From NCBI RefSeq assembly GCF_013393325.1, contig NZ_QJRC01000074.1, positions 124,001 through 188,000 of the forward strand: a stretch of DNA of 64,000 nucleotides, given 5' to 3'. This DNA is from Pseudomonas hunanensis. GTDB lineage: Bacteria; Pseudomonadota; Gammaproteobacteria; Pseudomonadales; Pseudomonadaceae. Positions 10,630 to 28,448 of the stretch are shown one piece after another. Every line of letters begins with the position of its first letter. The stretch's first letter is position 1. The notes under the pieces are model-generated. The model saw nothing but the letters and a program-made list of their open reading frames with translations, had not been told where the DNA came from and did no database searches. The translations under genes and the position numbers were made by a program.

Positions 10630-13600
10630 CTAAGAAAGCAGCTTTTCAATTTCCTCCGTAGATAGACGTTTCAAGGCCTCCAGGGATTTAGCCAGTTCGT
10701 TCTGAACGGGGTCCGCCAGCGGTGCCAGTTGCTCCAACTGCGTGCAGTAGTCGCCAAGCACAGGGTTTTCGAACAGTGCCTTCAGGCTGACCGCCAACCC
10801 CGCCTGCTCCTGGACGCGACCGGTCACCTGGGTGGCGATCAGCGAGTGCCCGCCAAGGAAGAAGAAATTGTCGTTCAGGCCAACCCGTTCGATTTTCAGT
10901 ACATCGGCCCAGATAGCGGCCACCTGCTGCTGCAGCGGCGTACGCGGCGGCACATGGGCCTCTGCGAGCTGGGCAGTGTCCGGGCGCGGCAGCGCCTTGC
11001 GGTCCAGCTTGCCGTTGGGCGTGAGTGGCAGTCTGTCCATCAGCACCAGGTGGGAGGGCACCATGTACTCCGGCAAGCTCTTGCGCAGCGCAGCCCGTAG
11101 GTTTTCACGCAGCGTCTCCTGTGCGGCCACATCGGCCATCACGCGGGCATCGGTAGGCACGACATAGGCCACCAGGTGTTGCCCCGCCGGCCCGTCGATG
11201 GCCATGACCACGGTTTCGCGCACCGCCTCTTGCTGCAGGCGGGTTTCGATCTCACCCAGTTCGATCCGAAAGCCGCGGACCTTCACCTGATGATCCACCC
11301 GGCCGACGTACTCCAGCACACCGTCGGGGCGATAGCGGGCAAGGTCACCGGTACGGTAGATACGCCCGCCCTGCTCATCGAAAGGGTTGGGCAAGAACCG
11401 CTCAGCACTGAGCCCCGGGCGTTTCAGGTAACCACGGGCCAACCCGGCACCGGCCAGGTACAATTCGCCTACCGCCCCCACCGGCACAGGTTGCAAGCCG
11501 CCGCTGAGCACATAGGCTGCACTGTTGTCCAACGGCCGGCCGATATTGGCCTTGCCGCCAGCGGCCCTGAGCGTGCAGGTAGAGTAGGTAGTGTCCTCGG
11601 ACGGGCCGTAAAGGTCGTACACATCGCTCACATGCTCCAAGCGGTACAAATCGTCGACGATCGACTGCTTTAGCGCTTCGCCGCAAAGGTTGATGATTTT
11701 TACCGACGGCGGAATGTTGCCGGTTTCGCACAGCTGCTTGATGGCCGACGGCACGGTATTCACCAGCCGCACCCGGTCCCTGGCCGCCAGGTCAGGCAGT
11801 TCAAGGGCGTTGGCAGCCAACACCGCATAGCCACCAGCCGACAAGGTGACGAACAGCTCCCATACCGACAGGTCGAAGCAGATCGAGGTGGAGAAAAGCA
11901 CACCGCACAGGTCCGCCTGGCTGTATACCGACAGCGACCAGCCGATCAGGGCCGCCACGCTGCGGTGCTCGATTTGCACCCCCTTGGGCTTGCCGGTGGA
12001 GCCTGATGTGTAGATGCAATAGATGAGGTTGCGGGCGGTGGTCAAACAGGCCAGGTCAGTATCCGGGTAGCCGTCGAGCGTCAACTGATCGAGCAGCAGC
12101 GTACGCGACTGGAACTGCGCAGGCATGCGCGTGATCAGGCTGGTCTCTGACAAAAGCAGGATCGCCTGGCTGTCATCGAGCATGTATTCCAGACGGTCCT
12201 GCGGGTATTCCGGGTCCAGCGGCACGTAGGCGCCACCCGCCTTGAGGATAGCCAGCAAGCCCACGACCATCTCCAGGCTGCGCTGCATGGCAATGCCCAC
12301 CAGCACATCCGGGCCGACACCCTGCTCGCGCAGCTTGTGCCCCAGTTGATTGGCCCGGCGATTGAGTTCGCCATAGCTCAGCGTCTGCTCGCCAAAAATC
12401 AGCGCTAGCGCATCTGGGGCTTTCGTCACTTGTGCTTCGAACAGCTGGTGAATACAGCTGTCATCAGGGTAGCTGGCCAGGGTCGCGTTCCAGCCTTCGA
12501 CGATCTGCTGATACTCATGATCGTCCAGCAGGACAAGGTCGGCGATGCGCTGAGCAGGCTGTTCAATGATGACCGTCAGCAGATTCTGCCAATGCCGGGC
12601 GAACGTGCGAGCAGTCGAAGCATCGAACAGGTCGGTGGCGTAGATCAGCGCCGCGCCGATACCCTTGTCATGCTCGTAGGTTTCCAGGGTCAGGTCGAAC
12701 TTGGCGGTATGGTTGTCCCACGCCACGGCTTGCACTTCCAGCCCCGGCAAGCTGTGCTGCTCGCCCCGGGCCTGGGTCTGATGGTTGTACATCACCTGGA
12801 ACAGCGGGCTGTGGTTAAGGCTACGCTCTGGCTGCAGGGCCTCTACCAGCTGTTCGAACGGCAGGTCTTGGTGAGCCTGGGCCTCGACGACCCGCTGTTT
12901 GACCTGGCCGAGGAACTCGCTGAAAGACATCTGCACATCGAACTCGGCGCGCAGCACCTGGGTGTTGACGAACAACCCCACCAGGCGCTCGGTTTCCACA
13001 CGGTTGCGGTTGGCCACCGGCACTCCGACGCGGATATCAGATTGCCCCGAATAACGGTGCAACAGGGTCTGGAAGCTGGCCAGCAGCACCATGAATGGCG
13101 TCACGCCCTGTTGCTGGGCGAACTGTTTGAGTGCATGTGCTTGCTGCTCGTGCAGGTCGATCGCCAGCCGCTCGCCCTTAAGGCTGCTGACCGTAGGTCG
13201 CGGGCGGTCCGTCGGCAATTCCAGCACGGGGTCCTCGCCCCCCAGTTGGGCGGTCCAGTAAGCCAGCTGCCGCTCCTGCTCACCGGCCTCCATCCAGCTG
13301 CGTTGCCAGATAGCATAGTCGGCGTACTGGATCGGCAGGGTAGGCAACTGCACGTCGCCCTCCTGGTTGTATGCTGCATACAGGCGCACCAACTCTTCCA
13401 CCATCACTGGCATGGACCAGCCGTCAGCAATGATGTGGTGCAGCACCAGCACCAGCACATGCTCTTGAGCATTCAATTGCAGCAGTTTCACCCGCAGCAA
13501 TGGGCCGTTTTCCAGGTCGAAGGTTTGACGGGCCTCACGCTCCACCTGCTCGCGCAGGGCATGTTCGCCGGCACCGTTCAAGTGCTCGTAGGCCACGGTC

Positions 13601-13974
13601 AATGGCAGGCTCGGGTGAACCACTTGTACCACCTTCTCGCCCTGTTGGCTGAAGGTTGTACGCAGCGCTTCATGCCGGACCAGCAACGTGTCGAAGGCAC
13701 GCTGCAGAGCGGCCCGGTCCAGCTCGCCCTTGAAGCGCAAGGCCGAAGAGATGTTGTACACCGCGCTGTTCGGGTCGAGCTTCCACAGGAACCACTGTCG
13801 CTGCTGGGCGAAGGAAAGCGGCAGTTGCGCAAATTCCCCACGCACCTGCGGGATGGGCAACTGCGCCAGGCTGCTGCCCTTGGAGGCCAGCTTTTCCAGA
13901 AACAGCCTGCGCTGCTCGAGTGGCAGCCGAATGAAGCGGTGAACCAGGTCGGTGTTGCGGGTATCGGTGCTCAT
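10630..13974 (-). CDS. Pyoverdine side-chain NRPS, single module C-A-T
   Basis: One complete elongation module of 1114 residues: C domain (HHIIADGW near 183), A domain (YTSGSTG near 658), and T domain (GGHSLIATQ near 1043), with no E or TE. The ATG at 13974 lies one base after the upstream stop, with a GAGG about 13 bases before it. The longer reading from 13995 would overlap the upstream gene. Pocket residues D-L-W-N-N-C-L-T-Y most resemble Ala/Gly-type pockets (of the DLFNNALTY kind, recalled), but Cys at position 301 and Trp at 239 differ, so the substrate is tentative. As third gene of the operon it should add residue five of the peptide, after Ser and before Thr. A one-module protein inside a multi-module line looks like an inserted or split-off unit. 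Confidence 0.93.
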   Translation of the reverse strand: MSTDTRNTDLVHRFIRLPLEQRRLFLEKLASKGSSLAQLPIPQVRGEFAQLPLSFAQQRQWFLWKLDPNSAVYNISSALRFKGELDRAALQRAFDTLLVRHEALRTTFSQQGEKVVQVVHPSLPLTVAYEHLNGAGEHALREQVEREARQTFDLENGPLLRVKLLQLNAQEHVLVLVLHHIIADGWSMPVMVEELVRLYAAYNQEGDVQLPTLPIQYADYAIWQRSWMEAGEQERQLAYWTAQLGGEDPVLELPTDRPRPTVSSLKGERLAIDLHEQQAHALKQFAQQQGVTPFMVLLASFQTLLHRYSGQSDIRVGVPVANRNRVETERLVGLFVNTQVLRAEFDVQMSFSEFLGQVKQRVVEAQAHQDLPFEQLVEALQPERSLNHSPLFQVMYNHQTQARGEQHSLPGLEVQAVAWDNHTAKFDLTLETYEHDKGIGAALIYATDLFDASTARTFARHWQNLLTVIIEQPAQRIADLVLLDDHEYQQIVEGWNATLASYPDDSCIHQLFEAQVTKAPDALALIFGEQTLSYGELNRRANQLGHKLREQGVGPDVLVGIAMQRSLEMVVGLLAILKAGGAYVPLDPEYPQDRLEYMLDDSQAILLLSETSLITRMPAQFQSRTLLLDQLTLDGYPDTDLACLTTARNLIYCIYTSGSTGKPKGVQIEHRSVAALIGWSLSVYSQADLCGVLFSTSICFDLSVWELFVTLSAGGYAVLAANALELPDLAARDRVRLVNTVPSAIKQLCETGNIPPSVKIINLCGEALKQSIVDDLYRLEHVSDVYDLYGPSEDTTYSTCTLRAAGGKANIGRPLDNSAAYVLSGGLQPVPVGAVGELYLAGAGLARGYLKRPGLSAERFLPNPFDEQGGRIYRTGDLARYRPDGVLEYVGRVDHQVKVRGFRIELGEIETRLQQEAVRETVVMAIDGPAGQHLVAYVVPTDARVMADVAAQETLRENLRAALRKSLPEYMVPSHLVLMDRLPLTPNGKLDRKALPRPDTAQLAEAHVPPRTPLQQQVAAIWADVLKIERVGLNDNFFFLGGHSLIATQVTGRVQEQAGLAVSLKALFENPVLGDYCTQLEQLAPLADPVQNELAKSLEALKRLSTEEIEKLLS

Positions 13975-13975
13975 C

Positions 13976-21796
<7,821 letters not shown>

Positions 21797-21797
21797 G

Positions 21798-24700
21798 TCA
21801 GGCCTCTGTGAATGCGTTCATCATTTTTTCGATATCGCTCAGGCCATCGTCGGTCAGCGACAGGGCCTGTTCATCCAGCGCCAGGGCGAAGGCGCGCAAC
21901 TCGGGGTGGGTGAAGATCAGCCGCAGTGGGATGTCCAGCCCCAGCTCGACGTTGATCCGCGACACTGCCTGGGCGGCCAGCAAGGAGTGGCCGCCCAGCT
22001 CGAAGAAGTTGTCGTTCAAGCCGACCCTGGCGACGCTCAGCAATTGCGCCCAGATATTGGCCAACTGCTGTTGCCGCTCGGTCTGCGGCGCCTCGTAGTC
22101 ATGCTGCGGCTGGCTCGGGTCAGGCAGCGGCAGGGCCTTGCGGTCGAGCTTGCCGCTTGGGGTCAGCGGCATGCTCGGCAGGGTCACCAGATAAGACGGA
22201 ATCATGTAGTCCGGCAGGCTGGCCTTGAGGTAGTGCTTCAAGGCCAGGCGCAGGTCGCCGTCATGGCCTTCAACCGGCACGGCATAGGCGCACAGCTGCT
22301 TGCCCGCAGGCAGGTCGATGGCCAGTACAGTGGCTTCGCGCACGTCCGGGTGCGCGCGCAGGTACTGCTCGATCTCGCCCAGTTCGATGCGAAAGCCGCG
22401 CACTTTCACCTGGTGATCGGCCCGGCCGCGATAGGCCAGCTGGCCGTTTTCGTCATAGCAACCCAGGTCACCGGTGCGGTACAGGCGGCCGCCGCCAACC
22501 GGGTCGAACGGGTCAGGGATGAAGCGCTCGGCAGTCAGCGATGGCCGCTGGTGGTAACCGCGTGCCAGGCAACCTGCCCCGCCGATGAACAGCTCGCCTG
22601 GCACCCCCACCGGGGTTGGCGCCAGGCCATCGTCAAGGGCATGCAGGCTGCGGCCTGGTATGGCACGGCCAATGGGTACGCCACCCTGGCTGATCTGCTG
22701 CGGGGTCATCTGCGAGCAGTCATAGGTGGTGGCGACCACGGTGGCTTCGGTCGGGCCATAGGTGTTCAACAGGCGCACTGCGGTTGGGCCATCGGCCAGC
22801 CAGGCACGCAGGGCGTCTTCTGGCACCGCCTCGCCACCGACGTGAATCTGCTTCAGCCGGCCATAGGCTTCCGGTGCGCGGCGCTCCAGTGCCAGTAAAC
22901 GCCAGTAGGCGGCTGGCAGGTCGGCTACGGTGACATCGTGGCGGTTGATTTCATCCAGCAGAGTCGCGGTGTCCCACAGCCGCAGATCGCGCAGCACGAC
23001 GCAAGCGCCTTGGGCCAGCGGCGGGAAGAACTGCTCGATGAAGCCGTCGAAACTGAAGGTGGCGAACTGCAACACGCGGTCATTCGGGCTCAGCCGCGAA
23101 TAGTCACCAGCCACTTGGCAGAACACCGACAAGGCATGGTGATCGATGGCCACGCCCTTGGGCATGCCGGTGGAGCCGGAGGTATAGATCACATAGGCCA
23201 GGTTCTCCGGCGCGGCCAGGTTGGCCAGCGGCTCGGCAGGCCAGGCACTCAGCCAGTCATTACCCGGCTCCAGCACCACGCAGGGCAGCGGTGTGCTCAA
23301 CTGCAGGCGTTCACGCGAAGGCACGTCGGCCAGCAACAAACCGATGTCGCTGTCCTCGACCATGTAGGCCAGGCGCTCCTGCGGGTAGTCCGGGTCCAGC
23401 GGCACATAAGCGCCACCCGCCTTGTGGATGGCAACCAGCGCCAGGGCCATGCCCAGGCCGCGCTCGACAGCCACGCCGACCAGACGGTCCGGGCCCACGC
23501 CCAGCGCCCGCAAACGATGCGCCAGCTGGTTGCTGCAGCGGTCGAGCTCGGCGTAGGTCATTTGCTGGTCGTCGAAGATCAACGCCACAGCGTCTGGTCG
23601 CAGACTTGCCTGGCGCTCCAGCAACTGGTGTGCGCACAGGCCGCTACAGGCCTGCGGCGCCGGGTTCCAGCCATGGGTCAGTTGCTGGTGTTCGGCACTG
23701 CCTAGCAAGCCCAGCTCGCCAATGCAGCGCTGCGGCTCGGCGCAGATAGCTTCCAGCAACGCCTGCCAATGACCGGCCATGCGTTCGATGCGTGCGGCGT
23801 CGAACAGGTCGGTGGAGTAGTTGAACGAGGCCGTCACCCCATCGGAACGTTCCAGCGTGTTGAGCGAGATGTCGTACTGCGCACCGGGCTCCAGCAGGTC
23901 CACTTCCTTGACCTGCAAGCCGTGCAGGGCATCGCTGGATACCTGCTCACCCAGGTCGCGCAAGTGGTTGTACAGCACCTGGAAGAACGGGTTCACACCC
24001 TGGTCGCGGTCCGGGTACAGCGCCTCGGCCACTTCAAGGAACGGCACATCTTTGTTGGCCTGAGCCTGCAAGGTGGTTTCCTTGATCGCCGCCAGCAGTT
24101 GCGGGAACGGCTGGCTGCCATCGACGCCGATGCGGGCTACCACCACGTTGATGAAGAAGCCGATCAGCCCCTCCAGCTCCAGGCGGTTGCGGTTGGTGAC
24201 GGGTACCCCGATGTTCAACGTGTCCTTGCGGCTGTAACGCGACAGTACGATGGCATAGGCCGCCAGGAATACATGGAACAGCGTGGCGTTGGACGCCACT
24301 GCCAGGGCCCGCAGGCGCTCGGTCAGGGCCAGCGGCAGGCGCACGTCGAAGCGGCTGCCCTGGTAGCTCTTGACCTGCGGGCGAATGCGGTCGGCGGGCA
24401 GTTCGAGCACTTCGAAGTCGTCTTCCAGGCGGGCCTTCCAGTAATCGATCTGCGCCTGCATCTGCCCTTCGGCCAGCCACTTGCGCTGCCACGCGGCGAA
24501 GTCGGCGTACTGCACCGGCAAGGGTTCGATGGCCTGCTGCCGGCCTGTGGCCGCCGCGTTGTAGACGGCAGCGAACTCGCGCACCAGCAGGCTCATCGAC
24601 CAGCCATCGGAGACGATGTGATGCAGGGTCAGCGACAACAGGTGCTCTTGCGCATTCACCTTGAACAGACGGGCACGCAGCAGAGGCCCATGCTCCAGGT

Positions 24701-27700
24701 CGAACGGGACAAAGGCTTCGGCTTCCAGCTTGCGCAGCTGCGCCGCGTGGTCCTGGCCGCTGAGGTCTTCGAAGCCGATCGGCACCGTGGCGGCTGGCAG
24801 GATGCGCTGCCACGGCAAGCCGTCGGCTTCGACGAACACCGTGCGCAGTGACTCGTGGCGGGCCACCAGTGCATCCAGTGCGGCCTGCACCGCCGAACGA
24901 TCGAGGTTGCCCTGCATGCGCACGGCCATCGGCGTGTTGTAGGCCAGGCTTTGTGGGTTGAGCTTCCAGAACAACCACTGGCGGTTCTGCGAACGGGACA
25001 CCGGCAGCGGCTGCTGGCGGTCGAGGATTTCGATGTCCAGGCCCGTGCCCTGCTCGCCCTCCGCCACCGCCTGGGCGAAGGCCAGCAGGTCGACGGTGTC
25101 GAACAGGGTGCGCAGCGGGATATCTACGCCCAACTGCTTGCGCACGCGAGATACGGCCTGGGTTGCAAGCAGCGAATGGCCACCGAGGGCAAAGAAGTTG
25201 TCGGTCAGGCCAACCTGCGGCACTTGCAGGACTTCGGCCCAGATCGTTGCCAACTGCACTTGCAGCGGGCTCTCTGGTGCCTGGTAGGCCTGCAGGGTGG
25301 CGACCGGCTCGGGCAGCGCCTTGACGTCGACCTTGCCGTTGGCGGTGACCGGCAGGTGCTCCAGCACCATCAAGTGGGTCGGCACCATATGTTCGGGCAG
25401 CCGGCTTTTGAGGGTGGCGCGGGTCGAATCCTGCCAGGCCTGGCAGTCGGCAGGCATTTCACTGGGCACCAGCCAGGCAGCCAGTTGCAATTGCGGCGCC
25501 TGGCCCTGCACGCGGACCAGGGCATTGGCCACACCGTCCAGTGCGCGCAGCTGGTTTTCGATTTCGGCCAGCTCGACACGGTAGCCACGAATCTTCACCT
25601 GGCCATCCATACGCCCGGCAAATTGCAGGTCGTTGCCCTGGCGTACCCAGTCACCGCTGCGGTACAGGCGCTGGCCGTGGCTGCCGTGCGGGTCGGGCAC
25701 GAAGCGCTCAGCAGTGAGCGACGGGCGGTTCAGGTAGCCACGGGCAAGGCCTGCACCGCCTATGTACAGCTCGCCCTTGGCCTTGGCCGGCAGTGGCTGC
25801 AGGCAGCGGTCAAGCACTGCCACGCGGGTGTTGGCCAACGGCTGGCCGAGGCTGCTTTGTTCGCTCAGTTCGGCAACCAGCACGCCGACGGTGGTTTCGG
25901 TCGGGCCGTAGTGGTTGAACACCTTGAGCGCCGGGGCCAGTTGGCGGATCTTGCCCAGCAGGCCTGGGCTGATGGCCTCGCCACCCAATACCAGGCACTG
26001 GCTCGGCAGCGCCGCGCGGCCAGCCACCAGCATGGCCTCCAGGTGTGAAGGCACGATCTTCAGGGCATCCACCTGGTGTTCGGCCAGGTACGCGGCGAAA
26101 CCTTCGGCATCCAGCACCTGTTCGCGCAGCAACAGGTGCAAGGTGTGGCCGCCGCACAGTGCGCCGAACAGCATGGTGTGGCCAAGGTCGGCAGCCGGGG
26201 TCGAGACCTGGGCCATGCTGCGGATTCGCTCGACAGGCAGGCGTGCGCTCATGCCATCGACATAGTTGGCCAGGGCGCCGTGGCTGATCGCCACGCCCTT
26301 GGGCTGGCCGGTGGTGCCAGAGGTGTAGATCACATAGGCCAGGTTTGCCGCAGCCGGCGCGGTGCGTGCGACGCTGCCGTTGCCCGCTTGCGCCCAGTCA
26401 AGGTGCTGCACAGCCGCGGGCAACTCGGCCTGCCAGTTACCGGGGGCCAGCACCCGGCGGGTGCCGCTGTCGGTCAGCATGTAGGCGAGGCGCTCAGCCG
26501 GCTGCTCGGGCTCCAGCGGCAGGTAGGCGCCCCCCGCCTTGAGTACCCCCAGAATGCTGGCGAGCATGCCGACGCTGCGGTCGGCCAGTACGCCAACCAG
26601 TGTGTCTGGCCCTACCCCGGCTTTGACCAGGCGGCTGGCAATGGCCTCGGCGCGGGCATCGAGTTCGGCGAAGCTCGCCTGTTCGCCCGCAGCCACTACC
26701 GCGATGCGCTCGGGGTGACGACTGGCGGCTGCAGCAAAGCGTTGCTGCACACTGGGCGACTCGGCGGCCTGCGCGGGGGCGCCCAGGGTTGCGGCCAGGC
26801 CCGGCAATGCCAGCTCGCCTACAGCACCAGCCGTTTCGGCAGCCAGCGCCTGCACCAGCGCCAGCCACTGCTCGCCAAGGGCTTCGATGGTGGCCGCCTC
26901 GAATACATCCGTCGCGTAGGTGAACGCGGCATGCAACTGCCCGGCGCGTTCGTGGGTGTCCAACGCCAGGTCGAAGCGTGCGCTGTGCTTTTCCAGGGCA
27001 ATGGGCGCCAGGCTCAGGCCGGAGCGAGTCTCGATGGCCTGCACATCCGCCACCTGCGCTTGGTGGTTGAACAGCACACGAAAGAGCGGGCTTTCGTTGC
27101 TGCGCGGCAGGTCCAGGGCTTCGACCAACTGCTCGAAGGGCAAGTCCTGGTGGCTTTGTGCACCCACGGCGGTTTCGCGCACGCGCTGCAGCAGGCCGGC
27201 GATATCCAGCAGCGGGTCGATCTCGGTGTGCAGCACCTGGGTGTTGATGAAGCAGCCAATCAGCCCTTGGCCTTCTGCACGGTTGCGGTTGGCGATGGGC
27301 ACGCCGACGCGGATCGCGGCCTGACCGCTGTAGCGCTGCAACAGCAGCTTGAAGGCAGCCAGCAACACCATGAACAGGGTGACGTTGTGCTTGCGCGCCA
27401 CACCGCGCAGGCGCTCGGCAACGTCTGCGGCGACGGGGAATTCGTGGCGCGCGCCCCGGTAGCTGGGCCGGCCTTGGCGGGCACGATCCAGTGGCAGCTC
27501 CAGCGGCGAATGGTCCTCGCCCAGGCGGGCCTGCCAGTAGGCCAGCTGGCGCTCCTGCTCGCCAGCCTCCAGCCAGCTGCGTTGCCACAGGGCGAAGTCG
27601 CGATACTGGATTGGCAGCGCGTCGAGTGTGGCCTCGGTGCCGGCCACGGCGGCCTCGTACAGGTGCAGGAATTCATCGATCAGCACGTTCATCGACCAGC

Positions 27701-28265
27701 CGTCGGCGACGATGTGGTGCAGGGTCAGCAGCAGTACATGCTCCTGTGCGGCCAGTTGCAGCAGGCGTACGCGCAGCAATGGGCCACTGGCCAGGTCGAA
27801 CGGGGCCAGAGCTTCGGCTTCGGCGATGCGTTCGACCGCGGCCTGGCGGGCGGTTTCGTCCAAGCTGGCCAAGGCGTCCTGGCGCAGCTGCAACGGAGCA
27901 GCCACGGCGTCTACTTGCTGGCGCACGTCATCGCCGTCGGCGACAAACCGAGTGCGCAGGGTTTCGTGGCGCGCCACCAGGGCATCGAAAGCCTGCTGTA
28001 GAGCGGCCAGGTCAAGTGGACCATGCAGGCGCACGGCCATCGGCAGGTTGTACGCTGCGCCCTGCGGGTCGAGCTGCCAGAGGAACCACATGCGCCGCTG
28101 GGCATACGACAGCTGGTCGCGCTCGGCCACCTCCACCCCGTGCGCGATCGGCAGCACGGAAAAATCCATGCCCTCGCCCTGCAGCGCCTTGAGGAACAGG
28201 CGGCGCTTGTCGGGGCTGAGTTCGATGAAGCGGCGGGCGAGCTTGAGCGTTTGATCAGCATTCAT
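21798..28265 (-). CDS. Pyoverdine side-chain NRPS, C-A-T-C-A-T (first gene of operon)
   Basis: 2155-residue two-module synthetase. C1 HHIVADGW is near residue 183, A1 (YTSGTTG) near 643, T1 GGHSLLATQ near 1029, C2 HHIVSDGW near 1217, A2 near 1690 and T2 GGHSLLAAQ near 2094. Pockets read D-L-T-K-V-G-H-V-G (Asp) and D-G-E-D-H-G-T-V-V (Lys). The protein begins with a C domain rather than a starter module, so it must receive a chain from another synthetase, in pyoverdine pathways PvdL with the chromophore precursor. The start MNADQTLKLARRFIEL matches the opening of PvdI/PvdJ-type proteins. Reading frames from 28445 or 28313 are open, but 28265 is preferred because a PvdS-type promoter ends at 28304, between those starts and this one. 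Confidence 0.95.
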   Translation of the reverse strand: MNADQTLKLARRFIELSPDKRRLFLKALQGEGMDFSVLPIAHGVEVAERDQLSYAQRRMWFLWQLDPQGAAYNLPMAVRLHGPLDLAALQQAFDALVARHETLRTRFVADGDDVRQQVDAVAAPLQLRQDALASLDETARQAAVERIAEAEALAPFDLASGPLLRVRLLQLAAQEHVLLLTLHHIVADGWSMNVLIDEFLHLYEAAVAGTEATLDALPIQYRDFALWQRSWLEAGEQERQLAYWQARLGEDHSPLELPLDRARQGRPSYRGARHEFPVAADVAERLRGVARKHNVTLFMVLLAAFKLLLQRYSGQAAIRVGVPIANRNRAEGQGLIGCFINTQVLHTEIDPLLDIAGLLQRVRETAVGAQSHQDLPFEQLVEALDLPRSNESPLFRVLFNHQAQVADVQAIETRSGLSLAPIALEKHSARFDLALDTHERAGQLHAAFTYATDVFEAATIEALGEQWLALVQALAAETAGAVGELALPGLAATLGAPAQAAESPSVQQRFAAAASRHPERIAVVAAGEQASFAELDARAEAIASRLVKAGVGPDTLVGVLADRSVGMLASILGVLKAGGAYLPLEPEQPAERLAYMLTDSGTRRVLAPGNWQAELPAAVQHLDWAQAGNGSVARTAPAAANLAYVIYTSGTTGQPKGVAISHGALANYVDGMSARLPVERIRSMAQVSTPAADLGHTMLFGALCGGHTLHLLLREQVLDAEGFAAYLAEHQVDALKIVPSHLEAMLVAGRAALPSQCLVLGGEAISPGLLGKIRQLAPALKVFNHYGPTETTVGVLVAELSEQSSLGQPLANTRVAVLDRCLQPLPAKAKGELYIGGAGLARGYLNRPSLTAERFVPDPHGSHGQRLYRSGDWVRQGNDLQFAGRMDGQVKIRGYRVELAEIENQLRALDGVANALVRVQGQAPQLQLAAWLVPSEMPADCQAWQDSTRATLKSRLPEHMVPTHLMVLEHLPVTANGKVDVKALPEPVATLQAYQAPESPLQVQLATIWAEVLQVPQVGLTDNFFALGGHSLLATQAVSRVRKQLGVDIPLRTLFDTVDLLAFAQAVAEGEQGTGLDIEILDRQQPLPVSRSQNRQWLFWKLNPQSLAYNTPMAVRMQGNLDRSAVQAALDALVARHESLRTVFVEADGLPWQRILPAATVPIGFEDLSGQDHAAQLRKLEAEAFVPFDLEHGPLLRARLFKVNAQEHLLSLTLHHIVSDGWSMSLLVREFAAVYNAAATGRQQAIEPLPVQYADFAAWQRKWLAEGQMQAQIDYWKARLEDDFEVLELPADRIRPQVKSYQGSRFDVRLPLALTERLRALAVASNATLFHVFLAAYAIVLSRYSRKDTLNIGVPVTNRNRLELEGLIGFFINVVVARIGVDGSQPFPQLLAAIKETTLQAQANKDVPFLEVAEALYPDRDQGVNPFFQVLYNHLRDLGEQVSSDALHGLQVKEVDLLEPGAQYDISLNTLERSDGVTASFNYSTDLFDAARIERMAGHWQALLEAICAEPQRCIGELGLLGSAEHQQLTHGWNPAPQACSGLCAHQLLERQASLRPDAVALIFDDQQMTYAELDRCSNQLAHRLRALGVGPDRLVGVAVERGLGMALALVAIHKAGGAYVPLDPDYPQERLAYMVEDSDIGLLLADVPSRERLQLSTPLPCVVLEPGNDWLSAWPAEPLANLAAPENLAYVIYTSGSTGMPKGVAIDHHALSVFCQVAGDYSRLSPNDRVLQFATFSFDGFIEQFFPPLAQGACVVLRDLRLWDTATLLDEINRHDVTVADLPAAYWRLLALERRAPEAYGRLKQIHVGGEAVPEDALRAWLADGPTAVRLLNTYGPTEATVVATTYDCSQMTPQQISQGGVPIGRAIPGRSLHALDDGLAPTPVGVPGELFIGGAGCLARGYHQRPSLTAERFIPDPFDPVGGGRLYRTGDLGCYDENGQLAYRGRADHQVKVRGFRIELGEIEQYLRAHPDVREATVLAIDLPAGKQLCAYAVPVEGHDGDLRLALKHYLKASLPDYMIPSYLVTLPSMPLTPSGKLDRKALPLPDPSQPQHDYEAPQTERQQQLANIWAQLLSVARVGLNDNFFELGGHSLLAAQAVSRINVELGLDIPLRLIFTHPELRAFALALDEQALSLTDDGLSDIEKMMNAFTEA

Positions 28266-28303
28266 GTCGAGCGGTGTCCTGGCAGTCGAGCGGTAACTGT
28301 CAG

Positions 28304-28327
28304 ACGAAGGCATGGGGGGCTGATTTA
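28304..28327 (-). promoter_or_regulatory. PvdS-type iron-starvation promoter of the NRPS operon
   Basis: On the minus strand TAAAT (28327-28323) is followed after exactly 16 bases by CGT (28306-28304). This is the TAAAT-N16-CGT box of PvdS-dependent pyoverdine promoters, preceded by CCC as a C-rich context. It lies 39 bases before the ATG at 28265. Its position makes the NRPS genes a transcription unit separate from syrP. Confidence 0.8.
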
Positions 28328-28374
28328 GGGGGGGATTGAAGCAGGGCCACCAGGGGCCCGCCGTTGGGAATTTG

Positions 28375-28424
28375 GCGCCTGTGAGATCGAGCGCCGCGCG
28401 GGCGGCGCTCGATCTCACAGGCGC
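28375..28424. repeat. Perfect 22-bp palindrome with 6-base loop (possible terminator or interspersed repeat)
   Basis: 28375-28396 is the exact reverse complement of 28403-28424, with loop cgcggg. It lies between the syrP stop and the NRPS promoter, so it could end syrP transcripts. No T-run follows on the minus strand, and the sequence looks like a P. putida interspersed palindrome (recalled). Confidence 0.75.
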
Positions 28425-28448
28425 TGCACCTCCCACGACAAACACCTA

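Noticed and set aside
28266-28445. N-terminal extension of the first NRPS gene from 28445 or 28313
   Set aside because: The extension covers the palindrome and the PvdS-type promoter; the conserved protein start is at 28265.
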